64,000 bases of DNA, taken from assembly GCF_000423585.1 (NCBI RefSeq), contig NZ_AUIG01000024.1:1-64000 (forward strand), written 5' to 3'. Both the position numbers and the translations under genes were made by a program. The stretch is from Salinimicrobium xinjiangense DSM 19287. GTDB taxonomy: Bacteria > Bacteroidota > Bacteroidia > Flavobacteriales > Flavobacteriaceae. Of the stretch, positions 1 through 9,268 are shown in pieces. The notes under the pieces are model-generated. The model was not told the origin of the DNA. It saw only the letters and a program-made list of their open reading frames with translations, and searched no databases. Numbering within the stretch: position 1 is the stretch's first letter; the number at the start of each line of letters is the position of its first letter.

Positions 1-306
1 CCTGTGGAAGAAAAGCAGCGAAGAAACAATGTAGAAGCCACTATATTTCAGTTTGTGGTAAACATTAGAAATAAAAAAACCAGGTATCGGGGGCTCATCA
101 AGAACCGAATGTGGGCATTTGCCCGCGGAATGTGGATAAATCTAGTGAGGATAGCCAAAAACATGGAGAAAATGTGTCCCTGGAGTCCCGGGAAATCCCA
201 AAACTCTTTATTTTCTGGATTTTTTCACCTTCTAAACATTAAAAATCCTCTGATTTTCTCGTTTATCATAATGCAAATAAGAAACAACAATTTAATCGTC
301 AAATAG
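1..306 (+). pseudogene. 3' end of an IS transposase, cut by the window edge
   Basis: The frame is open from the first base and stops at 306. The last ~100 residues contain RRNNVEATIFQ, TRYRGL and a W-x9-WINLVRI stretch. This spacing is typical of the C-terminal end of DDE transposases (IS1182/ISNCY-like), where the Asn-Val-Glu element carries the last catalytic Glu. That family assignment is from memory of the pattern, not from a search. The tail after about residue 55 looks unconserved. Whether the copy is intact upstream cannot be seen. No terminal inverted repeat could be assigned in the ~125 bp before the next operon. Confidence 0.6.
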
Positions 307-377
307 TAGCCTCTCAGAGCTTTTCGAAATTAGGCTTTTTAGAGGTGACTCAAGGTTCAAGGTTTCGTAAGTGTGAA

Positions 378-428
378 AAATTATTGATATTCAATAATTT
401 TTCTATATTTGTTATTGATAAACAATAA
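378..428 (+). promoter_or_regulatory. Two palindromic operators upstream of the DUF2975-HTH operon
   Basis: Two copies of TTATTG-N5-CAATAA lie at 381-397 and 412-428, the second ending 3 bp before the DUF2975 start codon at 432. The first copy extends to 10-bp perfect arms with a 3-bp centre (378-400). The centres are 31 bp apart, close to three helical turns, so two repressor dimers would bind the same DNA face. The likely ligand is the small Cro-type protein encoded at 951-1163 (inference: autoregulation). Confidence 0.6.
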
Positions 429-431
429 TAA

Positions 432-947
432 ATGAAACAACCGGTTCTTTTAAAAACTATTCTCGATATCTGCTTTATACTTCTTGCCCTGACATTTTTT
501 AGTGCTGTTATTATTTTTATCATCACGATTAGCCATGGAGAGAGTTTTTATCCTATTACCGTAAATGGTAATATCCTTACAGAAATTACTCCCTCCACAG
601 TAATTCTCATTTCAGCAGAATTAGTAATTGGGGGATTAATATTATATACGGTTTATATCATGAGGAAACTGATCAGGAACTTTTTAAAGGGAAAATTATA
701 CACCAGTTTCCAGATAGCGACTTTAAATCTGGTGGGAAAACTCATTATAACCATTACTCTTGCCAAAGGATTTATCGAATTTTTAGAAAAAATTCTTTTT
801 GAATCAAAAGTGGGAGTTGATTTAGGTATGGAATTATCCTTCGGCTCTTTTTGGTTCATTCTTGCCATTGGCTTATTCTTCATTTACCTGAGCAAGATCT
901 TTCAAAATGCAAAAGTTTTAAAAGAGGAAAATGAATTAACGGTCTAA
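432..947 (+). CDS. DUF2975 family membrane protein
   Basis: A 171-residue integral membrane protein with four predicted hydrophobic segments (about residues 10-32, 54-77, 95-117 and 133-155). A short basic stretch after segment two (MRKLIRNFLKGKLY) fits the DUF2975 family. Members are usually encoded with a small Cro/C1 regulator, as here: the next gene begins 3 bp after this stop. The molecular function of the family is unknown. The two palindromes directly upstream suggest repression by the partner regulator. The ATG lies just after the second operator, so the leader is very short. Confidence 0.8.
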   Translation: MKQPVLLKTILDICFILLALTFFSAVIIFIITISHGESFYPITVNGNILTEITPSTVILISAELVIGGLILYTVYIMRKLIRNFLKGKLYTSFQIATLNLVGKLIITITLAKGFIEFLEKILFESKVGVDLGMELSFGSFWFILAIGLFFIYLSKIFQNAKVLKEENELTV

Positions 948-950
948 ACC

Positions 951-1163
951 ATGGCGATTTATGTGAACCTCGACCTTATGCTCGAAAAGCGGCAAATGAA
1001 GAGCAATGAACTGGCAGAAAAGATTGGTATTACAACAGCCAATCTTTCTATTTTAAAGACAGGGAAAGCCAAGGCGGTAAGATTTTCGACACTGGAGGCA
1101 ATTTGCCGTGAGTTAGATTGTCAGCCCGGGGATATCTTAGAGTATAGGGAAGAAGATCTATAG
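951..1163 (+). CDS. Cro/C1-type HTH regulator, YozG-like
   Basis: A 70-residue protein made almost entirely of one helix-turn-helix domain (about residues 17-62, with SNELAEKIGITTANLSILK as the core helices). It fits the short YozG-like branch of Xre regulators that accompany DUF2975 membrane proteins. It is co-transcribed with the preceding gene (3 bp gap). Probable role: dimeric repressor of its own operon through the TTATTG-N5-CAATAA palindromes at 381-428. There is no antitoxin-toxin arrangement: the partner is a four-helix membrane protein, not a small toxin. Confidence 0.85.
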   Translation: MAIYVNLDLMLEKRQMKSNELAEKIGITTANLSILKTGKAKAVRFSTLEAICRELDCQPGDILEYREEDL

Positions 1164-1170
1164 ATCAGTT

Positions 1171-1406
1171 GAGCTAAAGCCTTTATTTTCATTTGTCTTT
1201 GGTCCACGGGCCAAAGCCGTGGCAACTCATTGAAAGTTCGTTATTTACGAATTCATAGGTCGCTCCTCTGGCGCTCTTTTTTTTAACAAAGCCCTTGTCC
1301 TATAAATATTCCGCCTCTCTGAAGTTCAATCCGTACACAGGATAAATTTATCTCCGGCTTCAGCCGGAGGGTTAGAGAAAATCGTCTTCCAGGGCTTTAG
1401 TCCAGC
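1171..1406. repeat. Degenerate BIME-like palindromic repeat unit
   Basis: This gene-free stretch holds diverged versions of the elements found around the RAYT gene at 61-62.6 kb, in the same order. GAGCTAAAGCC is at 1171. A bulged hairpin CCACGGGCCAAAGCCGTGG followed by GCAACTCAT is at 1204-1230. CTCCGGCTTCAGCCGGAG followed by GGTTA is at 1352-1369. AGGGCTTTAGTCC is at 1391. Loop bases (TTCA) and flanking tags match the main array while stem bases differ by compensatory changes. Confidence 0.6.
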
Positions 1407-1480
1407 ATCCCAAAGTAGCTCCGGAGGCGCGAAATGTTTATAGATCCTAAAAAGTTCAGACCGCAGAGCTCCGGAGGAGC
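1262..1480. repeat. GCTCCGGAGG-type palindromic repeats
   Basis: Three related short palindromes are interleaved with the degenerate BIME: GCTCCTCTGGCGC (1262-1274), GCTCCGGAGGCGC (1418-1430) and GCTCCGGAGGAGC (1468-1480). They are imperfect self-complementary repeats of a type common in Bacteroidota intergenic DNA. No coding potential is seen in 1164-1563. Confidence 0.5.
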
Positions 1481-1508
1481 GGCATTTTCCTTTCAGTCCT
1501 TAATACAA

Positions 1509-1538
1509 AAAAACCTGTCGCTTTCGCAACAGGTTTTT
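1509..1538. terminator. Bidirectional terminator after atpC
   Basis: AAAAACCTGT and ACAGGTTTTT form 10-bp arms around a 10-nt loop. Each arm supplies a T-run for one strand, so it can end the leftward atpDC transcript and anything coming from the left. Confidence 0.75.
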
Positions 1539-1563
1539 ATAATAGGAATAAATTTTGTTCAGC

Positions 1564-1854
1564 TTAATCTGCTAAAACAATAACTTTATTGTCTTTCATT
1601 TCTACTACTCCGCCATCAACTTGTAAAATAAGGATCTTACTATCGGCTGCATCTCTTTTAAAATCTTTTGACAGATCATCAGATTTTACAGGATGAGAAT
1701 GGGTAAAGACTTTGATCTCTCCTTTAGTAAGTACAGAAACTATAGGAGCGTGATTATTCAGCATTTGAAACTGACCTTCCACACCCGGCACACTTACAGA
1801 ATCTACCTCTGCACTAAGCAGAACGGCTTCCGGAGTAACTATTTCTAAATACAT
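1564..1854 (-). CDS. atpC: F1Fo ATP synthase epsilon subunit
   Basis: Epsilon subunit of the rotary ATP synthase, part of the F1 central stalk at the inner face of the membrane. The start is placed at the ATG giving MYLEIVTPEAVLL. A longer reading to 1899 only translates the repeat between atpD and atpC. The 96-residue product has the N-terminal beta-sandwich (SVSVPGVEGQFQMLNNHAP, then the ILQVDGGVVEMKDNKVIVL strand) but no room for the C-terminal helical hairpin that inhibits ATP hydrolysis in E. coli epsilon (~139 aa). Short epsilons are usual in Bacteroidota. It lies downstream of atpD in the same direction, with a palindromic repeat between them. Confidence 0.93.
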   Translation of the reverse strand: MYLEIVTPEAVLLSAEVDSVSVPGVEGQFQMLNNHAPIVSVLTKGEIKVFTHSHPVKSDDLSKDFKRDAADSKILILQVDGGVVEMKDNKVIVLAD

Positions 1855-1860
1855 ATTTTT

Positions 1861-1929
1861 AGTATTGAGAATTGAGTATTGAGTAGTTAGAGAATTCATC
1901 TCAATACTAACTACTCAGTACTCAATACT
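1861..1929. repeat. GTATTGAG palindromic repeat between atpD and atpC
   Basis: Two 30-nt arms (1861-1890 and 1900-1929) are built from variants of AGTATTGAG and are largely complementary, with GAATTC at the centre. The element begins 1 nt after the atpD stop and ends 6 nt before the atpC start. A relative lies between sdhA and sdhB (30199-30275). In the mRNA it would form a long stem in the intercistronic space. Confidence 0.7.
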
Positions 1930-1930
1930 A

Positions 1931-3445
<1,515 letters not shown>

Positions 3446-3539
3446 CTATTCCTTTAATATTGTGTTTTTATAAATAACTAAAAAAGAACCCGTAACAACT
3501 TTTTAATCTATTATAAAAGTCCGTCTCTTTTTCAGGCTG

Positions 3540-3547
3540 CAAAGATA
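3540..3547 (-). promoter_or_regulatory. Putative atpD promoter (-7 element)
   Basis: Reading leftward, TATCTTTG matches the Bacteroidota -7 consensus TAnnTTTG, about 95 bp upstream of the atpD start. No good TTTG -33 element is visible at the usual 19-bp spacing. Confidence 0.45.
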
Positions 3548-3658
3548 GTTTTTTTGTATAAAAGTCTATAAGAGAAATAATAACTTTTTCTAACCTGAAC
3601 ATCCTGATTATTTTTAAGACCAAAATCCAATTGGAAAAGCCATTTTGGGGAGGTATAA

Positions 3659-3690
3659 AAAAACCTGCGACTTTTCTGCCGCAGGTTTTT
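3659..3690. terminator. Terminator after glmS
   Basis: AAAAACCTGCG and CGCAGGTTTTT form 11-bp arms with a 10-nt loop, giving T-runs on both strands. It separates the end of glmS from the atpD promoter region. Confidence 0.8.
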
Positions 3691-3713
3691 ATTTAATAAT
3701 GATGATCTAAGTT

Positions 3714-5561
3714 TTATTCAACCGTAACCGATTTTGCGAGGTTCCTGGGTTGGTCAACATCTTTGCCAAGCAGGACCGCAATATGATAAGAAAGCAGCTG
3801 CAACGGAATGGTTGTGATAAGCGGCGTAAGAGCTTCAATGGTATCTGGCACCTCAATCACATGATCTGCAAGATCCCTAACGCTCGTATCACCCTCGGTC
3901 ACTATACCGATGATCTTACCCTGCCTGGATTTGATCTCCTGGATATTACTCACAACTTTTTCATAGTGTCCTTTGCGGGTAGCGATCACCACCACCGGCA
4001 TCTCTTCGTCAATAAGGGCTATGGGTCCGTGTTTCATCTCGGCCGCAGGATAACCTTCTGCATGGATATAAGATATCTCCTTTAATTTAAGAGCACCTTC
4101 TAAAGCTACGGGGAAATTAAATCCGCGTCCCAGATACAGACAATTACGGGCATCTTTATATTTTAAAGCAACTTCTTTAATATGATCATTTTGCTTTAAG
4201 GCAACTTCAATTTTCTGCGGAATGGTCTCCAATTCCTGCAGGTGCATATGATAATCTGTATTTGAAATACTTCCTTTAGCCTTGGCCAGCTTTAAAGCTA
4301 TAAGGGTAAGAACTGTGATTTGAGTTGTAAATGCTTTTGTCGAAGCCACACCAATTTCAGGCCCGGCATGAGTGTAAGCACCCGCATTGGTCTCTCTCGA
4401 AATTGAAGATCCAACCACATTACACACTCCAAAAACGAATGCGCCTTTTTCCTTTGCAAGCTTAATTGCCGCCATGGTATCGGCAGTCTCACCACTCTGT
4501 GATATTGCAAGCACAATATCATCGGAATTTATAATAGGATTTCTGTAACGGAATTCTGAAGCATACTCTACTTCTACAGGAATTCTCGCCAGATCCTCAA
4601 ACACATATTCGGCTACCAGCCCGGCATGCCAGGAAGTACCACAGGCAACAATAACAATTCTTCGGGCATTAAGAAAACGCTCCAGGTTATCATCTATCCC
4701 CGCCATTCTGATAATACCCTCTTCAGCAAGTAATCTTCCGCGGTAAGTATCTCTAATTGCACTTGGCTGTTCATAGATCTCCTTCAGCATAAAGTGGTCG
4801 AAATTATTTTTTTCGATCTGCTCAAGGTTTAACTGAAGCTCCTGAATGTAGGGATCAACTAACGAATCATCTTTGATCTTTCTCACCTTAACTCCCTTGT
4901 TCCTTCTCACCACGGCCATTTCACCATCTTCAAGGTAAATTGCATTATTAGTAAACTCAATGAATGGAGAGGCATCTGAAGCTATAAAATATTCATCTTC
5001 TCCAACTCCTATTGCCAGAGGGCTTCCCAGTCTTGCTACTACAATTTCATTTGGCTTAGCCTTATCAAACACCGCAATTGCATATGCTCCTATTGTTTGA
5101 TTCAAAGCAATTTGCACAGCTTTCCCAAGCTTTACATCTTCCTTTTTTATAACATCCTCTATAAGATTCACCAGTACTTCTGTGTCTGTATCTGAATGAA
5201 ACTTATATCCCCTTTTGATCAATTCCTTTTTTAGAGATTCATAATTTTCAATGATCCCATTATGAATGATCACGAGATTTCCCGAATTCGAAACATGAGG
5301 ATGCGAATTTACATCATTCGGCACCCCGTGTGTCGCCCAGCGGGTATGGCCAATACCCAGAGTTCCTGAAGTATCAATTTCATTCTCCAGCTTTTCTTTT
5401 AAATCGGCAACCTTACCTTTGGTCTTGCACAATTTCAACTCTTTATCATCAAACAGAGCGATTCCCGCACTATCATACCCCCTGTACTCCAGTCTTTGAA
5501 GTCCCTTCAAAACAATGGGATAGGCATCTCTATACCCAATGTACCCAACTATTCCACACAT
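3714..5561 (-). CDS. glmS: Glutamine--fructose-6-phosphate aminotransferase
   Basis: Makes glucosamine-6-phosphate from fructose-6-phosphate and glutamine, the first step of UDP-GlcNAc synthesis. The N-terminal MCGIVGYIG exposes the catalytic Cys after Met removal. The glutaminase domain covers about 1-220, with GHTRWATHG and SDTDTE motifs. Two SIS domains follow (about 290-420 and 460-600), with the TSWHAGLVAEY and SQSGETADT sugar-phosphate sites. The C-terminus KSVTVE is typical. Full family length (615). It follows the DUF4270 gene with a 3-bp gap, so the two are co-transcribed. No glmS ribozyme-like leader can be seen. Confidence 0.97.
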   Translation of the reverse strand: MCGIVGYIGYRDAYPIVLKGLQRLEYRGYDSAGIALFDDKELKLCKTKGKVADLKEKLENEIDTSGTLGIGHTRWATHGVPNDVNSHPHVSNSGNLVIIHNGIIENYESLKKELIKRGYKFHSDTDTEVLVNLIEDVIKKEDVKLGKAVQIALNQTIGAYAIAVFDKAKPNEIVVARLGSPLAIGVGEDEYFIASDASPFIEFTNNAIYLEDGEMAVVRRNKGVKVRKIKDDSLVDPYIQELQLNLEQIEKNNFDHFMLKEIYEQPSAIRDTYRGRLLAEEGIIRMAGIDDNLERFLNARRIVIVACGTSWHAGLVAEYVFEDLARIPVEVEYASEFRYRNPIINSDDIVLAISQSGETADTMAAIKLAKEKGAFVFGVCNVVGSSISRETNAGAYTHAGPEIGVASTKAFTTQITVLTLIALKLAKAKGSISNTDYHMHLQELETIPQKIEVALKQNDHIKEVALKYKDARNCLYLGRGFNFPVALEGALKLKEISYIHAEGYPAAEMKHGPIALIDEEMPVVVIATRKGHYEKVVSNIQEIKSRQGKIIGIVTEGDTSVRDLADHVIEVPDTIEALTPLITTIPLQLLSYHIAVLLGKDVDQPRNLAKSVTVE

Positions 5562-5564
5562 AAT

Positions 5565-7130
5565 CTAATTCTTTGGTTCTGTATAATAAATATTTAATTT
5601 TAGTCTCTTATCGTCATCTTCGGCATCAGGACCATATAAGACAGTTCCGAGCGGCGTAATAATAGAGGAAACCGGCACACCTGTGACCTCCACCTCTTCT
5701 CCGGGCAAAACGGAAGACATTGAAATAAGATTTACGTTCTGAGAAACAACAAGTCCCAGACGAACATTTGCTGCTTCATTATTCAGAATTTCATTAATAT
5801 GTCCGGTGATTCTCACCCTGTATTTAATACCATTCCCATTCTCATCCCTCTCTAAAGGAACCAGATGCCGGTTATTTGAAACCGAGGAAGGATTATTCAT
5901 TTGCCCCTGTGAATCCAGCACATAATCTACCAGCACTCTCCTATTATCCAGGTCATACAAATAGACTCTCTCCGGCTCTCTCAATCCGGTCATATAATTT
6001 CGATTCACATGAAAAACCAGATTGGCTTCATTTATCAGCCAATTGTTTTCCCTTAAAAATTCAAGTTCATCGGAGACGCCGTCATTATCAGTATCAGGAC
6101 CCGAAAAAAGCTCAATAACAGCCATAGACCCCTCTCCACCTTTAAGAAACAGGTTTTCATCATCATTAAAATCTGGCATTTCCTGGTTAAAAGTATTCAC
6201 CCGGCTATTACCAAAATTGAGTTTATAGGATCTTCTTACTTCTACCAACTCCTCCAGGTCATCATCCTCATCTTCATCTCTGCTGTCCGGAACATTGGTT
6301 CTATAATAAAGTGTGATCCCTGAATTTTCCTGTTGAACATTTAAAAGCATCATACTGCCGTTATCACCTACCTGATCTGCCTTTAAATAAACTCCCCTAA
6401 AATAATCCCTGAAGTTGTTAAAGTTAAGCAGATCTGAACTCCCCTGATTATCCAGAATTTTATTCTGAAAAAAATCCTTATTAAGCTTTACACGAAGTGC
6501 AGGGGCAAGGGTAAGGGTGTCTATTTCCCCGTTATTTCCCGGAGCATACTCGGTGAGAGATTGCGCAGAGGGAGTGAAATTTTCATTCTCGTAAAGCAGA
6601 GCTCCTGAATTGTTTAGAATACGGGGCTCCATATTGGAGTAATATTTCTGACTCTGTTGGAAATCTGTTTCGGGGTCAAGATTATTTAGAAAAAACTTTG
6701 ACTCTATTACAGAAAGCTTTATGGGACCACTGCCATAGATGGAGTCTAATTTATATTCGGTTTCACCTTCTTCGATGACTTCCCGGGAAAAATAAGGGAT
6801 AGACAATACAACACTATCCAATACGGGCTCGGTACCAAAATCGGGATTAGGGGTAGTCAGGATAACGCTGGATAAAATATTAGCTTCCTGCGTCCCAAAC
6901 AAGGGATCGCTATAAACTCCCAGCAGGTTAAGCTGCAGGTTATTGGTTTGCACGGCTTCGGGTGTAAAAGTGCGGGCGCTGATTTCTGCTTCATCATAAA
7001 GAGCTGCATTAAATCCCGGTTCTCCAATAACACCGCTGCCTATAGTTTCGAAATCGTCTTCACAAGCTATAAACGAAAAAACAACAGCTACAACTGTTGT
7101 TATTTTCAACATCTTATTCTTTAAATTCAT
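5565..7130 (-). CDS. DUF4270 lipoprotein
   Basis: A 521-residue secreted lipoprotein. The N-terminal hydrophobic segment (about 8-22) ends in a lipobox SFIAC (Cys23), followed by acidic EDDFETIG, a pattern that in Bacteroidota often goes with surface export. The body matches DUF4270 in layout: early GxGVIGEPGF, then a long beta-rich region with acidic loops such as RDEDEDDDLEE. Function unknown. It lies between the glycogen-synthase-like gene and glmS, all leftward with gaps of 15 and 3 bp, an arrangement seen in other Flavobacteriaceae. A link to envelope sugar metabolism is inference. Confidence 0.8.
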   Translation of the reverse strand: MNLKNKMLKITTVVAVVFSFIACEDDFETIGSGVIGEPGFNAALYDEAEISARTFTPEAVQTNNLQLNLLGVYSDPLFGTQEANILSSVILTTPNPDFGTEPVLDSVVLSIPYFSREVIEEGETEYKLDSIYGSGPIKLSVIESKFFLNNLDPETDFQQSQKYYSNMEPRILNNSGALLYENENFTPSAQSLTEYAPGNNGEIDTLTLAPALRVKLNKDFFQNKILDNQGSSDLLNFNNFRDYFRGVYLKADQVGDNGSMMLLNVQQENSGITLYYRTNVPDSRDEDEDDDLEELVEVRRSYKLNFGNSRVNTFNQEMPDFNDDENLFLKGGEGSMAVIELFSGPDTDNDGVSDELEFLRENNWLINEANLVFHVNRNYMTGLREPERVYLYDLDNRRVLVDYVLDSQGQMNNPSSVSNNRHLVPLERDENGNGIKYRVRITGHINEILNNEAANVRLGLVVSQNVNLISMSSVLPGEEVEVTGVPVSSIITPLGTVLYGPDAEDDDKRLKLNIYYTEPKN

Positions 7131-7145
7131 TAAATTTATTTCTAA

Positions 7146-7955
7146 TTAAGAGAGTACCTGTTTGGTATAGAATTCCTGGTAAGCCTGAGCAAATTCCTCT
7201 CTGTTTTTGTAATCCAACACGGGCTTGGCAAGTTTACTTAAATATTTTTTTAGTTCTTCAGGAATATTATCTCCTGCGATAATCACAGCATCAGAGTTAT
7301 CTACTGCGGTTTTTATCAAATTGACATAGGTAGGCTTTTTCAAATGTTTTACCTGATCGTTCTCCAAGCCATCAAAGAGCACTTTTTTGTACATGTCATT
7401 ATCTAACGTCCCTTCGAAGTCCTGATTGTATACAGAGGTAACAATTTTTGCCGTATTAAATAGCGGCTCATTGCCGTAATAGTTCCTGAGATATAGTGGC
7501 AGCATGGAGGATAACCATCCGTTAACATGAATAATGTCTGGTGCCCAGTTAAGTTTTTTGACCGTTTCAATTACTCCTTTGGCAAAAAAGATTGCTCTCT
7601 CATCGTTATCGGGAAAAAGATTTCCTTCTTCATCGGTAAGAGTAGCTTTCCTCTTAAAATAATCTTCATTATCAATAAAATACACCTGCATTCTCTCCTT
7701 GGGAATAGAGGCAACTTTAATGATAAGTGGCATATCAAGATCGTTAATGACAAGATTCATTCCCGATAACCTTATCACCTCATGAAGCTGGTGCCTGCGC
7801 TCATTTATATTTCCGAAACGAGGCATAAAAATACGTATTTGGCCACCATGGCTATTCACCATTCTGGGGGCTTCAAATGACATAGATGAAATTTCAGTCT
7901 CGGGTAAATAGGGAATAACTTCAGATGATACGTACAATATCCTCTTATCTTTCAT
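7146..7955 (-). CDS. Glycogen/starch synthase-like protein, N-terminal GT-B half only
   Basis: The 269-residue protein begins ILYVSSEVIPYLPETEISSM and includes PDIIHVNGW, matching the N-terminal Rossmann half of GT5 glycogen synthases. The acceptor-side KxGGL of true GlgA is replaced by an ETEISS-type loop. The ADP-glucose-binding C-terminal half is missing, and the stop is followed directly by the DUF4270 gene, so this is not a sequencing break. Short versions upstream of panC are common in Flavobacteriaceae. Catalytic activity is doubtful; a regulatory or binding role is inference. Confidence 0.75.
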   Translation of the reverse strand: MKDKRILYVSSEVIPYLPETEISSMSFEAPRMVNSHGGQIRIFMPRFGNINERRHQLHEVIRLSGMNLVINDLDMPLIIKVASIPKERMQVYFIDNEDYFKRKATLTDEEGNLFPDNDERAIFFAKGVIETVKKLNWAPDIIHVNGWLSSMLPLYLRNYYGNEPLFNTAKIVTSVYNQDFEGTLDNDMYKKVLFDGLENDQVKHLKKPTYVNLIKTAVDNSDAVIIAGDNIPEELKKYLSKLAKPVLDYKNREEFAQAYQEFYTKQVLS

Positions 7956-7992
7956 AGGATCACTTTAAATGCTGTTGTGAAATAAAAACACG

Positions 7993-8055
7993 CAAAAATA
8001 CAAAATTTTATGCAGATTGCCAGTATTATATTAAGTTTGCACCCCGCTAAGTTTG
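7993..8055. promoter_or_regulatory. Divergent promoters of the GT5-like gene and panC
   Basis: Leftward TATTTTTG (7993-8000) and rightward TAAGTTTG (8032-8039) both match TAnnTTTG. A second TAAGTTTG lies at 8048-8055, 16 bp after the first and just upstream of the panC ATG. A TATG at 8009-8012 is at the right distance for a weak -33 element. Confidence 0.45.
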
Positions 8056-8061
8056 AATAAA

Positions 8062-8910
8062 ATGCAGATTTTTAAGGAGAAGGATGCTCTCAAAAAGCAC
8101 ATTAAAGCTTTAAAGAATGAAAAAAAGAGCATAGGTTTTGTACCCACTATGGGGGCCTTGCACGAAGGGCATCTTTCCCTTATTAAACAAGCTATTTCTG
8201 CCTGTGATAAGGTTGTAGTGAGCATCTTTGTAAACCCTACCCAGTTCGATAACCCCAGTGACCTTGAAAAATATCCCCGCACCCTTGACCAGGATGTAGC
8301 AAAGATTAATGAGGTTGACCGGGATGTTTTAATTTTTTCCCCTCCGGCTTCTGAAATCTATGGGGATCAAATTATTTCTGAAGAGTTCTCTTTCGATGGT
8401 CTGGAACATCAAATGGAGGGAAGATTCCGGAAAGGACATTTTAATGGAGTTGGGACCATTGTAAAGAAGCTATTTGAAATGGTTGAACCAGATAAGGCTT
8501 TCTTTGGAGAAAAGGACTATCAACAGTTACAAATTATAAAGAAGCTTGTTGAAAAACAAAATCTTAAAGTGGAGATCGTTGGCTGCCCTATACACCGTGA
8601 GATCAATGGATTGGCCCGAAGTTCCCGGAATGAAAGGTTAAGCCCCGAAGCGCGACAAAAAGCTTCGTTCATATATAGTATCCTGCAACAGGTAAAGGAG
8701 GATTTTGGCACAAAAAGTGCAACAGAGATCAACACCTGGGTTTCTCAGGAGTTTGAATCCTATCCTGGTTTGGAACTGGAATATTTTGAGATTGCAAATG
8801 CCGATACCTTAACCAGTATACGGGATATAGAAAATAACATAAAATACCGGGCCTTTATTGCTGCTTATTCGGGTGAGATAAGGTTAATTGATAATATAGC
8901 TCTAAATTAG
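8062..8910 (+). CDS. panC: Pantothenate synthetase
   Basis: Condenses pantoate with beta-alanine using ATP. The product has the adenylating-family signature [13 protein letters not shown] near residue 34, the pantoate site FVNPTQF, and the late [14 protein letters not shown] loop. The start is taken at the ATG giving MQIFKEK. An upstream TTG in frame (8053) lies in promoter-like sequence. It is 4 bp upstream of panD, which supplies its beta-alanine substrate, so the pair forms one metabolic unit. Length (282) is normal. Confidence 0.96.
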   Translation: MQIFKEKDALKKHIKALKNEKKSIGFVPTMGALHEGHLSLIKQAISACDKVVVSIFVNPTQFDNPSDLEKYPRTLDQDVAKINEVDRDVLIFSPPASEIYGDQIISEEFSFDGLEHQMEGRFRKGHFNGVGTIVKKLFEMVEPDKAFFGEKDYQQLQIIKKLVEKQNLKVEIVGCPIHREINGLARSSRNERLSPEARQKASFIYSILQQVKEDFGTKSATEINTWVSQEFESYPGLELEYFEIANADTLTSIRDIENNIKYRAFIAAYSGEIRLIDNIALN

Positions 8911-8914
8911 CAAC

Positions 8915-9265
8915 ATGCAAATTCACGTTGTAAAATCTAAAATTCATCGCGTTAAAGTAACCGGAGCAGATCTCAATTATATTGGGAGCATTACAATAGA
9001 CGAAGATCTTATGGATGCGGCCAATATCATTGAAGGAGAGAAGGTTCAAATAGTGAATAATAATAACGGGGAACGCCTGGAGACCTATGCTATTCCCGGA
9101 CCTCGTAACAGCGGTGAGATTACTCTTAATGGCGCAGCAGCACGTAAAGTTGCCAAAGGAGATGTGCTTATTCTTATTACCTATGCCATAATGGACATTG
9201 AAGAGGCCAAGAATTTCAAACCTGCACTGGTCTTCCCTAATGAAGAAAACAACCTGCTGAATTAA
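8915..9265 (+). CDS. panD: Aspartate 1-decarboxylase
   Basis: Pyruvoyl enzyme that makes beta-alanine from aspartate for panC. The self-cleavage site is visible as YIGS with Gly24-Ser25. Ser25 becomes the pyruvoyl group. Lys9 and the late [11 protein letters not shown] segment are conserved. The 116-residue length is normal. It is flanked by panC (4 bp) and a TTG-started membrane protein (3 bp), forming a tight operon. No separate PanZ/PanM maturation factor is visible here. Confidence 0.97.
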   Translation: MQIHVVKSKIHRVKVTGADLNYIGSITIDEDLMDAANIIEGEKVQIVNNNNGERLETYAIPGPRNSGEITLNGAAARKVAKGDVLILITYAIMDIEEAKNFKPALVFPNEENNLLN

Positions 9266-9268
9266 ATT

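Noticed and set aside
432-1163. Toxin-antitoxin pair
   Set aside because: A Cro-type protein next to a short gene suggested it, but the partner is a four-segment DUF2975 membrane protein and the gene order and family pairing fit a regulator-membrane protein operon.
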